A DNA stretch of 51,587 nt, from the NCBI RefSeq assembly GCF_029868625.1, contig NZ_JARWOJ010000058.1, forward strand, positions 1 to 51,587, given 5' to 3'. This document shows, piece by piece, positions 25,051 through 33,043 of this stretch. Position numbers and translations under genes: made by a program. The stretch is from Nocardia neocaledoniensis. Its GTDB lineage: Bacteria > Actinomycetota > Actinomycetes > Mycobacteriales > Mycobacteriaceae. Every line of letters begins with the position of its first letter. The first letter of the stretch is position 1. The notes beneath the pieces are model-generated. The model worked only from the letters and a program-made list of their open reading frames with translations. It did not search any database and had not been told where the DNA came from.

Positions 25051-25096
25051 AAAAGCCGAACAACACGATCGCGATTGATCGTATTGTTCGGCTTTT
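25051..25096. terminator. strong bidirectional terminator between the L,D-transpeptidase and ugpA
   Basis: Arms 25051-25070 and 25077-25096 pair over 20 bases with a single mismatch around a six-base loop. A-tracts and T-tracts flank the GCCGAACAA stem, so a U run follows the hairpin on either strand. It sits 11 bases beyond the stop of the L,D-transpeptidase gene and separates it from the ugp operon on the same strand. Confidence 0.92.
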
Positions 25097-25106
25097 GTTC
25101 AGCGAA

Positions 25107-25991
25107 TCAGTTCCAGTCGCCCAGTCCGTCACCGGAACTCAGGGTCGGGCCCTGGGTGTTGGAGACGATGACCGCGTCGCCGCGCTTGGCGTTCTCGAGG
25201 AACCACTTGGCGTTCTCGGTGCTCACGTTCAGGCAGCCGTGGCTGGCGTTGGAGTAGCCCTGCTGGCCGACCGACCACGGCGCGGCGTGCACGAAGATGC
25301 CGCTGTTGGACAGGCGGGTGGCGTACTCGACCTCGAGCTTGTAGCCCTCGGGATCGGTGACCGGGACGCCGTAGGTGGAGGAGTCCATGGTCATCTTCTC
25401 GAGGCGCTCGCCCACGATGTAGGTGCCGTTGGGGGTCTCGTAGCCCGGCTTGCCGAGCGAGGTCGGCATCTCGCGCACCGTCTCGCCATTGACCGTCACG
25501 GTGATCATCTTGGTGTTGTCGTCCACGTAGGCGACGAACGCGTCACCGATGTGGAACGAGCTGGTGGTGCCGCCCGCCGCGACGGTGACGTCGGTGTTGG
25601 CCGGCCAGAACTCGTTCGGCTTCCAGCGCACCTGCTTTTCACCGGTCCAGTAGAAGTGGCCGGGCGCGGGGTTGTTGGAGGTGACCTTGATGGCCTTCTC
25701 CGCGGCCGCGCGGTCGGCGACCGGCTCCTTGAAGGTGATGATGATCGGCTGCGCGACGCCGACGGTCTCGCCGTCGGCGATGTTGATGTTCGGCGGCGCG
25801 AACGGCGCCTGGGTGGCGGGCGCGTCCACCGCGGGCTGGCTGGAACCGGAGCCCGGGAGGGTCGGCTCGGCCTGCGCGGGGATCACCAGCAGGGCGCCGG
25901 TCGTCGCGATGGCCGCCGACAGCAGCAGGCCCCGGCGAAGCCGACGCGATCGCTGCGTATGTGCCTCGTAGTGCATAGGTTTCTCGTCCAT
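25107..25991 (-). CDS. L,D-transpeptidase (YkuD domain, Ig-like)
   Basis: Forms 3-3 peptidoglycan cross-links, and is carbapenem- rather than penicillin-sensitive in this family. The 294-residue precursor has a signal/anchor helix near residues 20-42 (LLLSAAIATTGALLVIPAQA), an Ig-like domain (about 60-150) and a YkuD catalytic domain with HGCLNVS (His251, Cys253) preceded by GIFVHAAPW. Layout is that of mycobacterial Ldt2-type enzymes. ATG 25991 is chosen because GGGAG precedes it; a second ATG lies five codons in. It is followed by a strong terminator. Confidence 0.93.
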   Translation of the reverse strand: MDEKPMHYEAHTQRSRRLRRGLLLSAAIATTGALLVIPAQAEPTLPGSGSSQPAVDAPATQAPFAPPNINIADGETVGVAQPIIITFKEPVADRAAAEKAIKVTSNNPAPGHFYWTGEKQVRWKPNEFWPANTDVTVAAGGTTSSFHIGDAFVAYVDDNTKMITVTVNGETVREMPTSLGKPGYETPNGTYIVGERLEKMTMDSSTYGVPVTDPEGYKLEVEYATRLSNSGIFVHAAPWSVGQQGYSNASHGCLNVSTENAKWFLENAKRGDAVIVSNTQGPTLSSGDGLGDWN

Positions 25992-26295
25992 TCCATCTCC
26001 CGTGCCGCACGAGGCGCCACGAGATCTTCGTGATTGACGCGTTACTACTCCCCGACCCTGACCGTCCATTCCTACCTGGCCGGGGTGACAACGTGCCAGC
26101 GCCGTTGCGTGGCGATAACGACTCGGCAACTCTGTGCCCTGGATCACATAACGCGCTGTGATCCACCGGGTTTCGTCAAACGCCACGCTCACGGCGGCGA
26201 GTCGACGGGAGTGATCTCGGGGCCGGTCGAAGCACATCCGTGTGAGCTTCAAACGTCAAGTGACCGAAATCACTCGGCGATTGTGAAGTGGCTCG
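25992..26295. promoter_or_regulatory. upstream region of the L,D-transpeptidase gene with inverted repeat
   Basis: This 304-base gap holds no convincing gene. It must contain the transpeptidase promoter (minus strand). The clearest feature is TGGATCAC (26140-26147) and GTGATCCA (26158-26165), perfect 8-bp arms with a 10-base spacer. A TTGACG (26259-26254, minus) with a TGTGCT 17 bases on is a weak promoter candidate. No c-di-AMP riboswitch, which controls some cell-wall genes in actinobacteria, could be recognised. Confidence 0.4.
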
Positions 26296-27189
26296 CTACG
26301 GATGCGCTGTCGTCGCCGCGCGGGCGAACGCGATCTGCTCGGTGACCACGCGCTCGCGCAGGGACGGGTCGGTGTAGAAGCTGAAGTGCGTGCCCGGGTA
26401 GACCCGCAGTTCGCCGTGCGGCGCGCGGTCGGCCAGCGCGCGACTGGTCTCCAGGGGCGTTTCGTGGTCGTCGGCGGCGGCGCAGACGAGCAGCGGGCAG
26501 CGCAGGCGGGCCGCCGACTCGGCCGGGCGATAGCGCGTCATCATCGTGAGCAGCGCACGCGGGGCGACGGTGTTGCGCCAGCTGGTTTCCCCGTCCCCGG
26601 TCAGGGTGCGGATGTGCTGTTCGGCCTCGGCGGTGGTGGTGACGGCCGTCGTGCCGGGCGCGCCGACCATCGGGATGTAGCGCGGCCGCAGCCCGAGCGC
26701 GCCGCGCGCGGCGTCGTCCACGATCGCCGTCAGCAGGCGCAGGGTGTCGGCGGCGGAGCGGCCGGCCACCTTCTTCGGGAAACCGTTGAAGGGGATCTGC
26801 GCCACCACGGCCGCGATCCGTGGATCGTCGGCGGCGACCGTCACCGCGTGCGCGCCACCCAGCGAATTACCCCACAGGACAATGCGTTCCGCATCGATAC
26901 GCGGGTGCGCGCGGGCGAAGGCGACGGCGCCGCGCAGGTCGTCGAGCTGGCCGCCGATCGTCGGCGCCTGTCGCGGCTCGCCACCACTCGCGCCGAAACC
27001 GCGATAGTCGAAGACGAGGGCCGCGAAACCGGCCGCCGCGAAGCGCTCGGCGTAGTCGAACAGCCGGTCCATGGTTCCGCTGAAACCGTGACAGAGCACC
27101 ACGCACGGCACCGTCTCCGGGCCGGCGGGCAGCCAGAGGCGCCCGGCGCACCGGGCCCCCGCGACATCGAATGTGACCGTGCTCCCCAT
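26296..27189 (-). CDS. alpha/beta hydrolase
   Basis: A 297-residue serine hydrolase with oxyanion-hole motif LCHGFSGTMDR, nucleophile elbow GNSLGGAHA (Ser in the GxSxG), and a C-terminal acid/His region (CAAADDHETP, YPGTHFSFY). It resembles the dienelactone-hydrolase-like family of small esterases; the substrate is unknown. ATG 27189 is favoured over upstream codons because GGAG precedes it and the strand TVTFDVAGARCAGRLW begins there. It diverges from a TetR gene, so it is a natural target of that regulator. Confidence 0.85.
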   Translation of the reverse strand: MGSTVTFDVAGARCAGRLWLPAGPETVPCVVLCHGFSGTMDRLFDYAERFAAAGFAALVFDYRGFGASGGEPRQAPTIGGQLDDLRGAVAFARAHPRIDAERIVLWGNSLGGAHAVTVAADDPRIAAVVAQIPFNGFPKKVAGRSAADTLRLLTAIVDDAARGALGLRPRYIPMVGAPGTTAVTTTAEAEQHIRTLTGDGETSWRNTVAPRALLTMMTRYRPAESAARLRCPLLVCAAADDHETPLETSRALADRAPHGELRVYPGTHFSFYTDPSLRERVVTEQIAFARAATTAHP

Positions 27190-27212
27190 GCTGACCAACT
27201 CCGCGGCAATAG

Positions 27213-27260
27213 ACTGACCCTTGGTCGGCAATCTACCCCATCGACTGACCTGAGGTAAGT
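27213..27260. promoter_or_regulatory. TetR-type operators in the divergent region
   Basis: ACTGACCTGAGGTAAGT at 27244-27260 is a 17-bp palindrome with two mismatches and ends five bases before the TetR GTG. A second, weaker site starts with the same ACTGACC at 27213, 31 bases upstream and on the same helical face, with a GGTC half at 27223-27226. Together they would cover both divergent starts (27189 and 27266). Confidence 0.6.
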
Positions 27261-27265
27261 ACATC

Positions 27266-27970
27266 GTGACGACATCCGAGCGGATTCTGTCCGCCGCCGG
27301 TGCGCTGTTCTCGGCGCGCGGCTACCGCGCCACGCCCATGCAGGCCATCGCGGACGAGGTCGGCATCACCAAAGCGGCGCTCTACTACCACTTCGATTCC
27401 AAAGAGGCGATCCTCCAGCGGCTGACGGTGCCGCTGCTCGACGAGCTGGAGGCGGTGCTGGCCGCGGCCGAGGCGAACGGCGACCCCGAGCAGGTGCGGT
27501 GGCGGGCGATCGAGGGCTATGTCGACGTGCACCTGCGCCATCGACACACACTCACCATGTTGGTCAAGGACATGACGCTGCTGGTGCAAGCCCCGATCGC
27601 CGATCGGTTCCGCGCCGCGATCGCGCTGGCCAACGAGCTGGTCGCGGGTCCGGCGGCGGGGATCGCGGAGCGGGTCAGGGCCGCGCAGGTGGTGGCCGGG
27701 TTGGCGGACCCGGTGGTGCTGTTCCGCGACACGCCCGCCGCGACGCTGCGCGAGCTGATCCTCGACGGCGCCCGGGTGCTGCTCGGCGCGCCGGCCGCCG
27801 GCGCTGCGCGGAGCCGTGCGCGCGGACGGGCCGGCGGGCGGCCGGCGAAACTCGCCGCCGATCGCGTCGACCGGGTGAAAGCGCTCCATGCCGAAGGCGT
27901 GGGCGCCGAGGAGATCGCGGCCAGGTTCGGGGTGTCCAGGGCGACGGTCTATCGCTGTCTCAAAACCTGA
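27266..27970 (+). CDS. TetR-family regulator with an extra C-terminal resolvase-like HTH
   Basis: A 234-residue regulator. Residues 5-50 form the usual TetR DNA-binding domain (ILSAAGALFSARGYRATPM ... ITKAALYYHFDSKEAIL). The middle is the all-helical ligand/dimer domain. An Arg/Gly-rich linker then leads into GRPAKLAADRVDRVKAL...GVGAEEIAARFGVSRATVYRCLK (residues 191-233), which matches the C-terminal HTH of serine recombinases such as Hin and Tn3 resolvase, including the GRP minor-groove arm. Standard TetR proteins lack this. GTG 27266 is the only reasonable start. It probably controls the divergent hydrolase and itself. Confidence 0.88.
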   Translation: MTTSERILSAAGALFSARGYRATPMQAIADEVGITKAALYYHFDSKEAILQRLTVPLLDELEAVLAAAEANGDPEQVRWRAIEGYVDVHLRHRHTLTMLVKDMTLLVQAPIADRFRAAIALANELVAGPAAGIAERVRAAQVVAGLADPVVLFRDTPAATLRELILDGARVLLGAPAAGAARSRARGRAGGRPAKLAADRVDRVKALHAEGVGAEEIAARFGVSRATVYRCLKT

Positions 27971-27999
27971 TGTTATGAGAATTTGATACTGAGAAACTG

Positions 28000-29379
28000 C
28001 TAGGCGACGCGGACGAACCGGATCGGGCGGCCGGGAGCGGTCGCGAGGTTCCGGGGCACGGCCCGCGGCCGCTTGCCGAGCGCGAGGGCGGGCTCGAGCC
28101 GCAGCTCCGTCGCGGTCAGCAGTGTGGCCAGGACGACGCGCAGCTCGTGTTCGGCCAGTGTCGCGCCGATACAGCGGCGGTGGCCGCCACCGAACGGCGC
28201 GTAGTCGAACGGCCCGATCTTGCGGTCGAGGAAGCGATCGGGATGGAACAGGCGCGGCGCGGGCCACGTCGACCGCTGACTGTGCAGGACGCCGACGGCC
28301 AAGCCGATGGTCTGTCCGGCGGGGAGGTCGAGCCCGCGCCAGCGCCACGGTTCGGTGAGGGTGCGAAGCACGATCGGCACCGGTGGGTGCAAACGCAGGG
28401 TCTCCTGGCAGAGGGCGCCGAGCAGGGGCAGTCGCGCCTGTTCCTCGGGATCGTCGGGTGCGTTCGCGAGTTCGGCGGTGAGCCGAGCGCACAACCCCGG
28501 CTCGCGGTGCAGGTGGTAGAGCGCCCAGGTCAGGGTCGTCGCCGTGGTCTCGTGGCCGGCGACGAGCAGGGTGCGCAGCTGTTCGCGCAGTTCGGTATCG
28601 GTGATGGTGGCGCCGTCGGCGTAGCGGGTGGTGAGGAGCACGTCGAGCAGGCCGCCGTCGCCGGGGCCGTCGGCGCGCCGTCGATCGATATCGCGCTGGA
28701 TCAATCGATCGAGCCGGGCGCGGGCGGCGACGAATCTCCCCCACGGCCCGAATCCCGCTGGGCCACGGCGTAATACCGGTGCCGCGAGCAGTGGCGTGGT
28801 GAACGACGCGAGGAAATCGCCGATGGCAGCGGCGTATTCGGCCGCGCGATCGGTCCGCAGGCGAGCCGAGTCAGGCGTGGCACGGGCGGTCGGGCCGAAC
28901 GCGGTGGCCAGGATGACCCGCTGGGTGATCGACCGCGCCGCGGCCAAGGCATCGATCGTGCTACCGATACGCCACGGACCCGTTGCGCCGGAACCACTTT
29001 CGAGCTCGGCCAGGGTCGCCTCGCGGATCACCCCGGCCAGCTCCTTCGTGCGCGCCCCGTGCAGCGCGGGCGCGAGCAGGGCTCGGTCGGTCCGGTGCCG
29101 GGATCCGGAACTGAGGATCAGCGACGCGGCGCCCACCATCGGCTCGATCGGATTAGGGCCGGGCGGCCGCACCAGAGACACAGGAATACGGAACAGTTCG
29201 CGCGCGCCGTCGGCCGTGCCGGTGAACAGCACCGGCGGAAATCCGGGGAAACCCACCGCGAACGGATCGCCGTGGCGGGCGCGCCGCCGCAGGTAGCCGT
29301 CCAGATCCCAGGCCGCGGCCAGTCCGTGCGGCAACGACCAGCGCGGTGGACGCGGGGTGCCCATCCGCCGCGAGGTCAC
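28000..29379 (-). CDS. cytochrome P450
   Basis: A 459-residue soluble haem monooxygenase. All family landmarks are present: I-helix AGHETTATTL, K-helix ETLRLHPPVP, and haem loop FGGGHRRCIG with the iron-ligating Cys at about 403. The opening TPRPPRWSLPHG is the Pro-rich hinge of the family. GTG 29379 is the start because GGAGGAGG stands six bases upstream, better than the two upstream ATG codons. Substrate unknown; no ferredoxin gene is adjacent. It follows the beta-lactamase-fold gene by 66 bases on the same strand. Confidence 0.92.
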   Translation of the reverse strand: MTSRRMGTPRPPRWSLPHGLAAAWDLDGYLRRRARHGDPFAVGFPGFPPVLFTGTADGARELFRIPVSLVRPPGPNPIEPMVGAASLILSSGSRHRTDRALLAPALHGARTKELAGVIREATLAELESGSGATGPWRIGSTIDALAAARSITQRVILATAFGPTARATPDSARLRTDRAAEYAAAIGDFLASFTTPLLAAPVLRRGPAGFGPWGRFVAARARLDRLIQRDIDRRRADGPGDGGLLDVLLTTRYADGATITDTELREQLRTLLVAGHETTATTLTWALYHLHREPGLCARLTAELANAPDDPEEQARLPLLGALCQETLRLHPPVPIVLRTLTEPWRWRGLDLPAGQTIGLAVGVLHSQRSTWPAPRLFHPDRFLDRKIGPFDYAPFGGGHRRCIGATLAEHELRVVLATLLTATELRLEPALALGKRPRAVPRNLATAPGRPIRFVRVA

Positions 29380-29445
29380 CGTCCGCCTCCTCCGTCCGTT
29401 CATGCCTTGCACTACGGTCCGCCGCGCCCACCGGTTCGATGTTGG

Positions 29446-30705
29446 CTAGGGCTCGCTCGCGCGCAGCCTGCGCACGGTGCCCTGCGCGATGGCCGACAGT
29501 TTCGCCAGCCGCGCGTCACCGAGCGCGGTGACGGCGTTGCCGAGCCGATTGGTGACGAAGGCGATCGACATCCGCAGATCAGGGTCGGCGTAGGCACCCG
29601 ATCCGCCGATCCCGTAGTGCCCGAACGCATGTCGCGGCTGCTGCTTGGTCATCAGCACGGGACGGTGGTAGCCGAGGGTGAACCGCAGCGGCAGGCCGAG
29701 GACGTAGTCGCGGCTGTCGGTCTGCTGGGTCCGGTTGACGGTCGCGATCGTCTCCGGGCGCAGGAATCGCACCGGTTCGTCGTCGCCGGTGTACACCACT
29801 CCGTCGTTGGCGAGGGCGCCGTACATCCTGGCCAGCGCCCGCGCCGAGAAGACTCCGTTCCAGCCCGGCATCACCGCGTCGTGCACGCGCGGGTCGCGCA
29901 CCAGTTCGTCGAAACTTTCCGGCATCCCGGCCTCGGCCAGCCCGCGGATCGGCCGCACCCAGGACAGCACCGAGGACGCGGTGTTCCAGCGGATCCCCGG
30001 CGGCGCGAGATGCGGGAAGATCTTGGCGATCCGGTGCCGCTGCGCGGACGGGACCTGGAACCAGAATTCCTCGGTTTCCAAGGGCTGGGCCACTTCTCGG
30101 CGCAATACCTCGGTGAACGGTTCGCCGGTGACGCGCTGCACGATCTCGGCGACCAGCCAGCCGAAGGTGATCGCGTGATAGCCCGAGGACCGGATGCGGC
30201 GCGGATCGGCCGGGCTCTCGGCGAGCGCGGTGATCACCGCGTCGTAGTCGAGGATGCCCTCGCGGCCGGGCACCAGCCCGCGCACCCGGTGCAGTCCGGC
30301 CCGGTGCGAGAGCACGTCGCGCACGGTGATGTCGTGCTTGCCGTGCCCGGCGAACTCGGGCCAGTACCGCGCGACCGGCGCCTCGTAGTCGATGAGTCCG
30401 CGCTCGGCCAGCCGGTGCACGACCGTGGCCGCGACACCCTTGCCCGTGGAGAAGGTGAGTGCGACGTGCTCGCCGTTCCAGCGCTGATCTTTGGCCGCCC
30501 AGCCCGCCCAGATGTCGACCACCGGCTTGCCGTCCAGATAGATGGCGAGCGCGCCGCCGCCGCGGTGGGGTTGCGGGAAGAGTCCGAAGAAGTGATCGGC
30601 CAGCCGGATGAACCGCGGATCCACCCGCATCTGCCGCGGCGCCGCGAGCGGCTCGCCACCACGCCTGGTCCGGGGGCCGAAATCTCCCGCCGTTGCTGCC
30701 ACCAT
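29446..30705 (-). CDS. beta-lactamase-fold esterase (EstB-like, class C family)
   Basis: A 419-residue cytoplasmic protein of the serine beta-lactamase-like superfamily. SxxK is S86-T-G-K89 (LTFSTGKGVAA), the Tyr of the second motif lies in RSSGYHAITFGWL, and the third is HYGIGGSG. No signal peptide is seen, which argues for an EstB-type carboxylesterase rather than a cell-wall enzyme. ATG 30705 follows AGGAGG at good spacing. The P450 gene follows closely and the two are probably one transcript. A perfect 7-bp hairpin (30728-30745) lies 23 bases upstream of the start. Confidence 0.85.
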   Translation of the reverse strand: MVAATAGDFGPRTRRGGEPLAAPRQMRVDPRFIRLADHFFGLFPQPHRGGGALAIYLDGKPVVDIWAGWAAKDQRWNGEHVALTFSTGKGVAATVVHRLAERGLIDYEAPVARYWPEFAGHGKHDITVRDVLSHRAGLHRVRGLVPGREGILDYDAVITALAESPADPRRIRSSGYHAITFGWLVAEIVQRVTGEPFTEVLRREVAQPLETEEFWFQVPSAQRHRIAKIFPHLAPPGIRWNTASSVLSWVRPIRGLAEAGMPESFDELVRDPRVHDAVMPGWNGVFSARALARMYGALANDGVVYTGDDEPVRFLRPETIATVNRTQQTDSRDYVLGLPLRFTLGYHRPVLMTKQQPRHAFGHYGIGGSGAYADPDLRMSIAFVTNRLGNAVTALGDARLAKLSAIAQGTVRRLRASEP

Positions 30706-30818
30706 CGGGTTCACCTCCTGATGCAGGTTCGGCCGGGAGGCCGAAGACCAAGGGTAACCGGCGACCGCCCGGCGGGATCGAGTCGACGCGGGTGGCTCCG
30801 GTGGTGTATTCACAGTAG

Positions 30819-31436
30819 GTGTTTGCAGACCTGCCCATCGGCCGGATCGTCGGCGCCGTCGCCATCACCGTGACCGCGTTCGTCGCGACCGGGTGCGGTG
30901 GCACCATCGACGGCCACGCGCAACCCGCTATCGATGTGGTCCCCGCGACCAGCACCGGCAGCCCGACCACGAAGCCGGGCAAGCCGACGACGAGCAAACC
31001 CGCGCCGACCTCGAGCAAGGGCGGCGACACGGACTTCCAGGCCAACATCGGCGATTGCGTCTCGCTCGGCGGCACCGTCACCGACGCGACGATCGAGAAG
31101 GCCTCCTGCGGCAGCCGCTCGTCGAACTACAAGGTCATCGGCAAGGCGCCGACCAGCAGCGGCTGCGTCAGCGACCGCGACAACTACTACGCCGAGACCC
31201 TCAACGGCATCGAGACCGGCGCGCTGTGCCTCGACATCGACTGGGTGGTCGGCGGCTGCATGGACGTCGGCGGCGACGAGCCCAAGCGCATCGAGTGCAG
31301 CGAGCCGGGTTCGGAGCCGGTCAAGGTGATCACCATCAAGAACGGCACCGACAGCGTCGACTCCTGCCCCGACGCCGCCGATTCGGGCTTCAAGTACGAA
31401 GAGCGACAGGTCGTGGTCTGTGTGGAGAGCCTGTAA
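30819..31436 (+). CDS. LppU-family lipoprotein
   Basis: A 205-residue exported lipoprotein. The signal ends in FVATGC (Cys at about residue 26), followed by a Thr/Ser/Pro-rich spacer and a cysteine-rich globular domain. Its pattern (IGDCVSLGG, EKASCGSRSSNYKVIGK, GCVSD, LCLDIDW, GGCMDV, CPDAADSGFKYEERQVVVCV) matches the LppU family of actinobacteria, where paired cysteines form disulfides. Function is unknown. GTG 30819 is the start; no Shine-Dalgarno is evident. It diverges from the esterase gene. Confidence 0.75.
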   Translation: MFADLPIGRIVGAVAITVTAFVATGCGGTIDGHAQPAIDVVPATSTGSPTTKPGKPTTSKPAPTSSKGGDTDFQANIGDCVSLGGTVTDATIEKASCGSRSSNYKVIGKAPTSSGCVSDRDNYYAETLNGIETGALCLDIDWVVGGCMDVGGDEPKRIECSEPGSEPVKVITIKNGTDSVDSCPDAADSGFKYEERQVVVCVESL

Positions 31437-31461
31437 CCCGGTGCCGGGTCTGCCGAACGGC

Positions 31462-31474
31462 TAGTTTGGACGGG
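31462..31474 (+). promoter_or_regulatory. leaderless-type -10 element of the DHA2 transporter gene
   Basis: TAGTTT at 31462-31467 is followed by exactly six bases and GTG 31474, with no Shine-Dalgarno, the TANNNT spacing of an actinobacterial leaderless transcript. Confidence 0.45.
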
Positions 31475-32970
31475 TGCCCCCGATCAGGACGGTTCGGCTG
31501 AAGTCAGCCTCCGGACGGTGGATTCTGCTCGCCACCATCCTCGGCTCCTCGATGGCGTCGCTGGACGCCACCGTCGTCTCGGTCGCGCTGCCACGCATCG
31601 GCGAATCGCTGCACACCGATGTCGCCGGCTTGCAGTGGACGGTCAACGGTTACACCCTCACCCTCGCCTCGTTCATCCTGCTCGGCGGCTCCCTCGGGGA
31701 CCGGCTCGGGCGGCGGCGCGTGTTCGTCTGGGGGATCGTCGGATTCGCCCTCACCTCGCTGTTGTGCGCGGTGTCGGTGAACATCGAGATGCTGGTCGTC
31801 GCGCGCCTGTTGCAGGGCGTCGCGGGCGCGCTGCTCACCCCGGGCAGTCTGGCGCTGATCTCGGCCTCGCTCGACGAGCGTGATCAGGGCAGTGCGATCG
31901 GCCTGTGGTCCGGGCTCGGCGGCGTCGCCGGTGCGCTGGGTCCGCTGCTCGGCGGCGGGCTGATCGATCTGGTCGGCTGGCGCGCGATCTTCCTGTTGAA
32001 CGTGCCGTTGGCGCTGGTCGTCGCGGTGATCGCGGTGCGGTGGGTGCCGGAGAGCCGTGATCCCGCCGCGCCGGCCCGGATCGACGTGCCGGGTGCGGTG
32101 ATCGTCGCCTGCGCCCTCGGCGCGCTCACCCTCGGCCTGATCGACGGCTATCCGGTGCTGATCGGGATCGGCGTCCTCGGCCTGGCCGGGTTCGTTCTCG
32201 TCGAGCTGCGCAGCCCGAATCCACTGGTGCCGCCGTCGCTGTTCGGCTCGCGCGTGTTCACCGCCGCGAACCTGGTGACGCTGTTCGTCTACGCCGCGCT
32301 CGGCGGCGTCTTCTTCCTGCTGGTGTTGCAGTTGCAGCTGGTCGCGGGCTATTCGCCGATGGCGTCGGGCGCGGCCAGTCTGCCGGTGACGCTGCTGATG
32401 CTGGTGCTCTCGGCGCCCGCCGGACGCTGGGCGCAGCGGCACGGCCCGCGCCTGCCGATGACCGCGGGCCCGCTGCTGGCCGCGGTCGGCGTGTTCGCGT
32501 TGCAGCGGGTCGGCGCCGAGGCGAACTACCTCACCGATGTGCTGCCCGGCGTGCTGATCTTCGGCCTCGGCCTGGCGGTCATGGTCGCCCCGCTGACCGG
32601 CGCGGTACTGGCGGCGGTGCCCGTCGCCGACGCGGGGATCGCGTCGGGGGTGAACAACGCGGTGGCCAGGACGGCTCAATTGCTCGCTGTCGCTGCGCTT
32701 CCCGGCCTGGCGGGGTTGTCCGGCGATTTCGGCGACCCGGTCGGATTCGCCGCCGGCTTCGATACCGCGATGCGCTGGTGCGCGGTATTGCTGCTCGTCG
32801 GCGCCGTCATCGCCGGTGTGCTGCTGCGGGTCCCGCGTCAGACGCCAGCGCCGGAGCGGGTCGACTGTGTCCCGCACTGCGCGGGCTCCGATGGCCCCGC
32901 GCTGGCGCCGACCACCTCGGGCCGGCCACCACGTTCGCGGCCCGTCTCGCGTCCGAGGGGCGAGACATAA
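31474..32970 (+). CDS. DHA2-family MFS efflux transporter (EmrB/QacA-like)
   Basis: A 498-residue proton-driven efflux protein with about 14 hydrophobic helices. The DHA2 hallmarks are visible: SLDATVVSVALPRIGESL in helix 1 (motif D1), LGGSLGDRLGRRRVF (motif A), ARLLQGVAGALLTPGSLALI, and the motif C-like GLGGVAGALGPLLGG. Substrate unknown; no regulator is adjacent. The last ~40 residues form a Pro/Arg-rich tail whose coding sequence is one arm of a perfect 20-bp inverted repeat, so the tail may be recently acquired. Confidence 0.9.
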   Translation: MPPIRTVRLKSASGRWILLATILGSSMASLDATVVSVALPRIGESLHTDVAGLQWTVNGYTLTLASFILLGGSLGDRLGRRRVFVWGIVGFALTSLLCAVSVNIEMLVVARLLQGVAGALLTPGSLALISASLDERDQGSAIGLWSGLGGVAGALGPLLGGGLIDLVGWRAIFLLNVPLALVVAVIAVRWVPESRDPAAPARIDVPGAVIVACALGALTLGLIDGYPVLIGIGVLGLAGFVLVELRSPNPLVPPSLFGSRVFTAANLVTLFVYAALGGVFFLLVLQLQLVAGYSPMASGAASLPVTLLMLVLSAPAGRWAQRHGPRLPMTAGPLLAAVGVFALQRVGAEANYLTDVLPGVLIFGLGLAVMVAPLTGAVLAAVPVADAGIASGVNNAVARTAQLLAVAALPGLAGLSGDFGDPVGFAAGFDTAMRWCAVLLLVGAVIAGVLLRVPRQTPAPERVDCVPHCAGSDGPALAPTTSGRPPRSRPVSRPRGET

Positions 32971-33006
32971 CGGCGAAGCCGCAGTATCGCCCCTCGGACG
33001 CGAGAC
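32944..33006. terminator. perfect 20-bp inverted repeat at the end of the DHA2 transporter gene
   Basis: Arms at 32944-32963 and 32987-33006 are identical inverted 20-mers (core CGTCCGAGGGGCGA). The 23-base loop contains the transporter stop codon and a nested CGGC-GAA-GCCG hairpin. It lies between two convergent genes and probably acts as a bidirectional terminator; alternatively it is a small dispersed repeat. The left arm encodes the final residues of the transporter. Confidence 0.75.
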
Positions 33007-33043
33007 AGCCGGGGGCCGCGAACCCGCCGGCGCCAGCCGCCAT

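Noticed and set aside
26140..26165. Possible Crp/GlxR site upstream of the L,D-transpeptidase
   Set aside because: The arms read TCAC-N-GTGA, opposite to the required GTGA-N-TCAC, so this class of regulator does not fit.
26034..26345. A 103-codon plus-strand frame upstream of the L,D-transpeptidase
   Set aside because: It overlaps the hydrolase 3' end antisense and lacks a start signal or protein-like composition.
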